A stretch of DNA of 14,143 bases from Firmicutes bacterium UBA6811 (GTDB taxonomy: Bacteria > Bacillota > SHA-98 > UBA4971): assembly GCA_002452295.1 (NCBI GenBank), contig DKEX01000093.1:10622-24764 (forward strand), written 5' to 3'. The notes under the pieces were generated by a model that worked only from the letters and a program-made list of their open reading frames with translations, ran no database searches and was not told the DNA's origin. Within the stretch, counting starts at the first letter, position 1. Each line of letters starts with the position of its first letter. Shown piece by piece: positions 13,591-14,143 of this stretch. Made by a program: the position numbers and the translations under genes.

Positions 13591-14143
13591 GTGCGGACTG
13601 TTTCAGATCCTTCCTGAGTTGCCAGCCTCCTGCTAACCTCAAGCCCTTCAAATGGTTACGCCTTCCATAGAGCCTGCCTGGTAACGCATTCCACGTTACC
13701 CTGCACTCCCATCTGGACATCCTTCATGGTTGATAGAGCCAAGGAAGGGAGGTCGGATGGGAGATGCTCAAGAAACCCCCCAAACTCTGTATCAGATGTC
13801 GCATCCTAATGCTATATGTCAAAGACGATGAAGGAGCAAAGTAAGCCGCCACGGTGTTTCTCAGGGAGCCGGGATTTGGTGTGACCCGGTAAGCACGGGC
13901 TGGCCGAAGTTCTCTCCCGAGTTGCAGGCTGAACGCGAAGTAGGCCGTGCCGGAACTTCCACCGTGAAAGGGAAGCAGGCACAAGGAACCTGTATGCAGG
14001 CTCTTGAGAACGAGTGTGGCGAGAAAGCCGTTCCCAGGTATCTGGAAGCATCCCTGAGAATGGGCAGCCACAGCACCGAAGGACTTGGTGACGATGCCAA
14101 GCCAGTTCCACAAGGCGGCACTAAGTGAGGGTGCAAAAATGCT
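13591..14143 (+). mobile_element. Probable group II intron, 5' ribozyme part (runs off the window)
   Basis: No convincing protein is encoded in these 553 bp on either strand. The region starts with GTGCG at 13591, matching the GUGYG 5' end of group II introns, 8 bp after the moaD-like stop. It is dense in RNA-like hairpins: GGTAACG/CGTTACC (13680-13700, 7-nt loop) and GCCGGG/CCCGGT (13868-13890) are the clearest. The segments around 13935-14130 look to me like the leader found before intron-encoded maturase genes. At the end, TGAGGG (14126-14131) sits 7 bp before an ATG at 14139, a suitable maturase start of which only five bases are visible. Domains V and VI and the maturase would lie outside, so the identification rests on resemblance and position. 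Confidence 0.55.

Noticed and set aside
13724..14113. Open frame of 129 codons on the - strand in the region after the moaD-like gene
   Set aside because: No recognisable protein family and no good ribosome binding site. It overlaps other open frames and lies antisense to intron-like RNA structure, so it is most likely a chance frame.
1..14143. tRNA, rRNA or CRISPR arrays
   Set aside because: I saw no regularly spaced repeats, cloverleaf-like tRNA pattern or rRNA-like sequence on either strand.

Overview
The window is about 14.1 kb of fairly GC-rich bacterial DNA. Genes have strong GGAGG-type ribosome binding sites and frequent GTG or TTG starts. The gene content is two solute transport operons, a tungsten-type aldehyde:ferredoxin oxidoreductase (AOR), a MoaD-like protein and a probable group II intron. 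This suggests an anaerobic, ferredoxin-using bacterium, most likely a Clostridia-like member of the Bacillota. The taxonomic placement is inference from gene content only.

Layout. (1) Bases 1-3491, + strand: the 3' part of a DapA/NanA-family aldolase gene, then a complete three-gene TRAP transporter (DctP binding protein, DctQ small permease, DctM large permease). A perfect 12-bp hairpin lies between dctP and dctQ. (2) Bases 3544-10431, - strand: one long operon read right to left. It encodes a DeoR-family regulator, a rhamnulokinase-like FGGY kinase, an LsrB/RhaS-type sugar-binding protein, a two-domain sugar ABC ATPase and two RbsC-type permeases. A perfect 10-bp hairpin follows the binding-protein gene. 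The two transport operons converge across a 52-bp gap. (3) Bases 10432-10912: a 481-bp divergent control region with palindromes, repeated GTTCG half-sites, a candidate -10 box, a 4-codon mini-ORF and a potentially structured leader. (4) Bases 10913-13582, + strand: AOR, a FucA-type class II aldolase and a MoaD/ThiS-like protein, tightly spaced. (5) Bases 13583-14143: no convincing protein gene. It looks like the 5' ribozyme part of a group II intron that starts 8 bp after the moaD-like stop codon and runs off the window.

How the genes may work together. The leftward operon would import a deoxyhexose such as L-rhamnose and phosphorylate its ketose form. The FucA-like aldolase on the other side of the shared control region would split the ketose-1-phosphate into DHAP and L-lactaldehyde. 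The AOR beside it could oxidise lactaldehyde to lactate and reduce ferredoxin, with the MoaD-like protein helping to make its pterin cofactor. This would replace the usual NAD(P)-dependent lactaldehyde dehydrogenase or propanediol-forming reductase. It is a hypothesis drawn from gene order and family assignments. No rhamnose isomerase gene is present in the window. The TRAP operon and its aldolase are probably a separate carboxylate or sugar-acid uptake and cleavage module.
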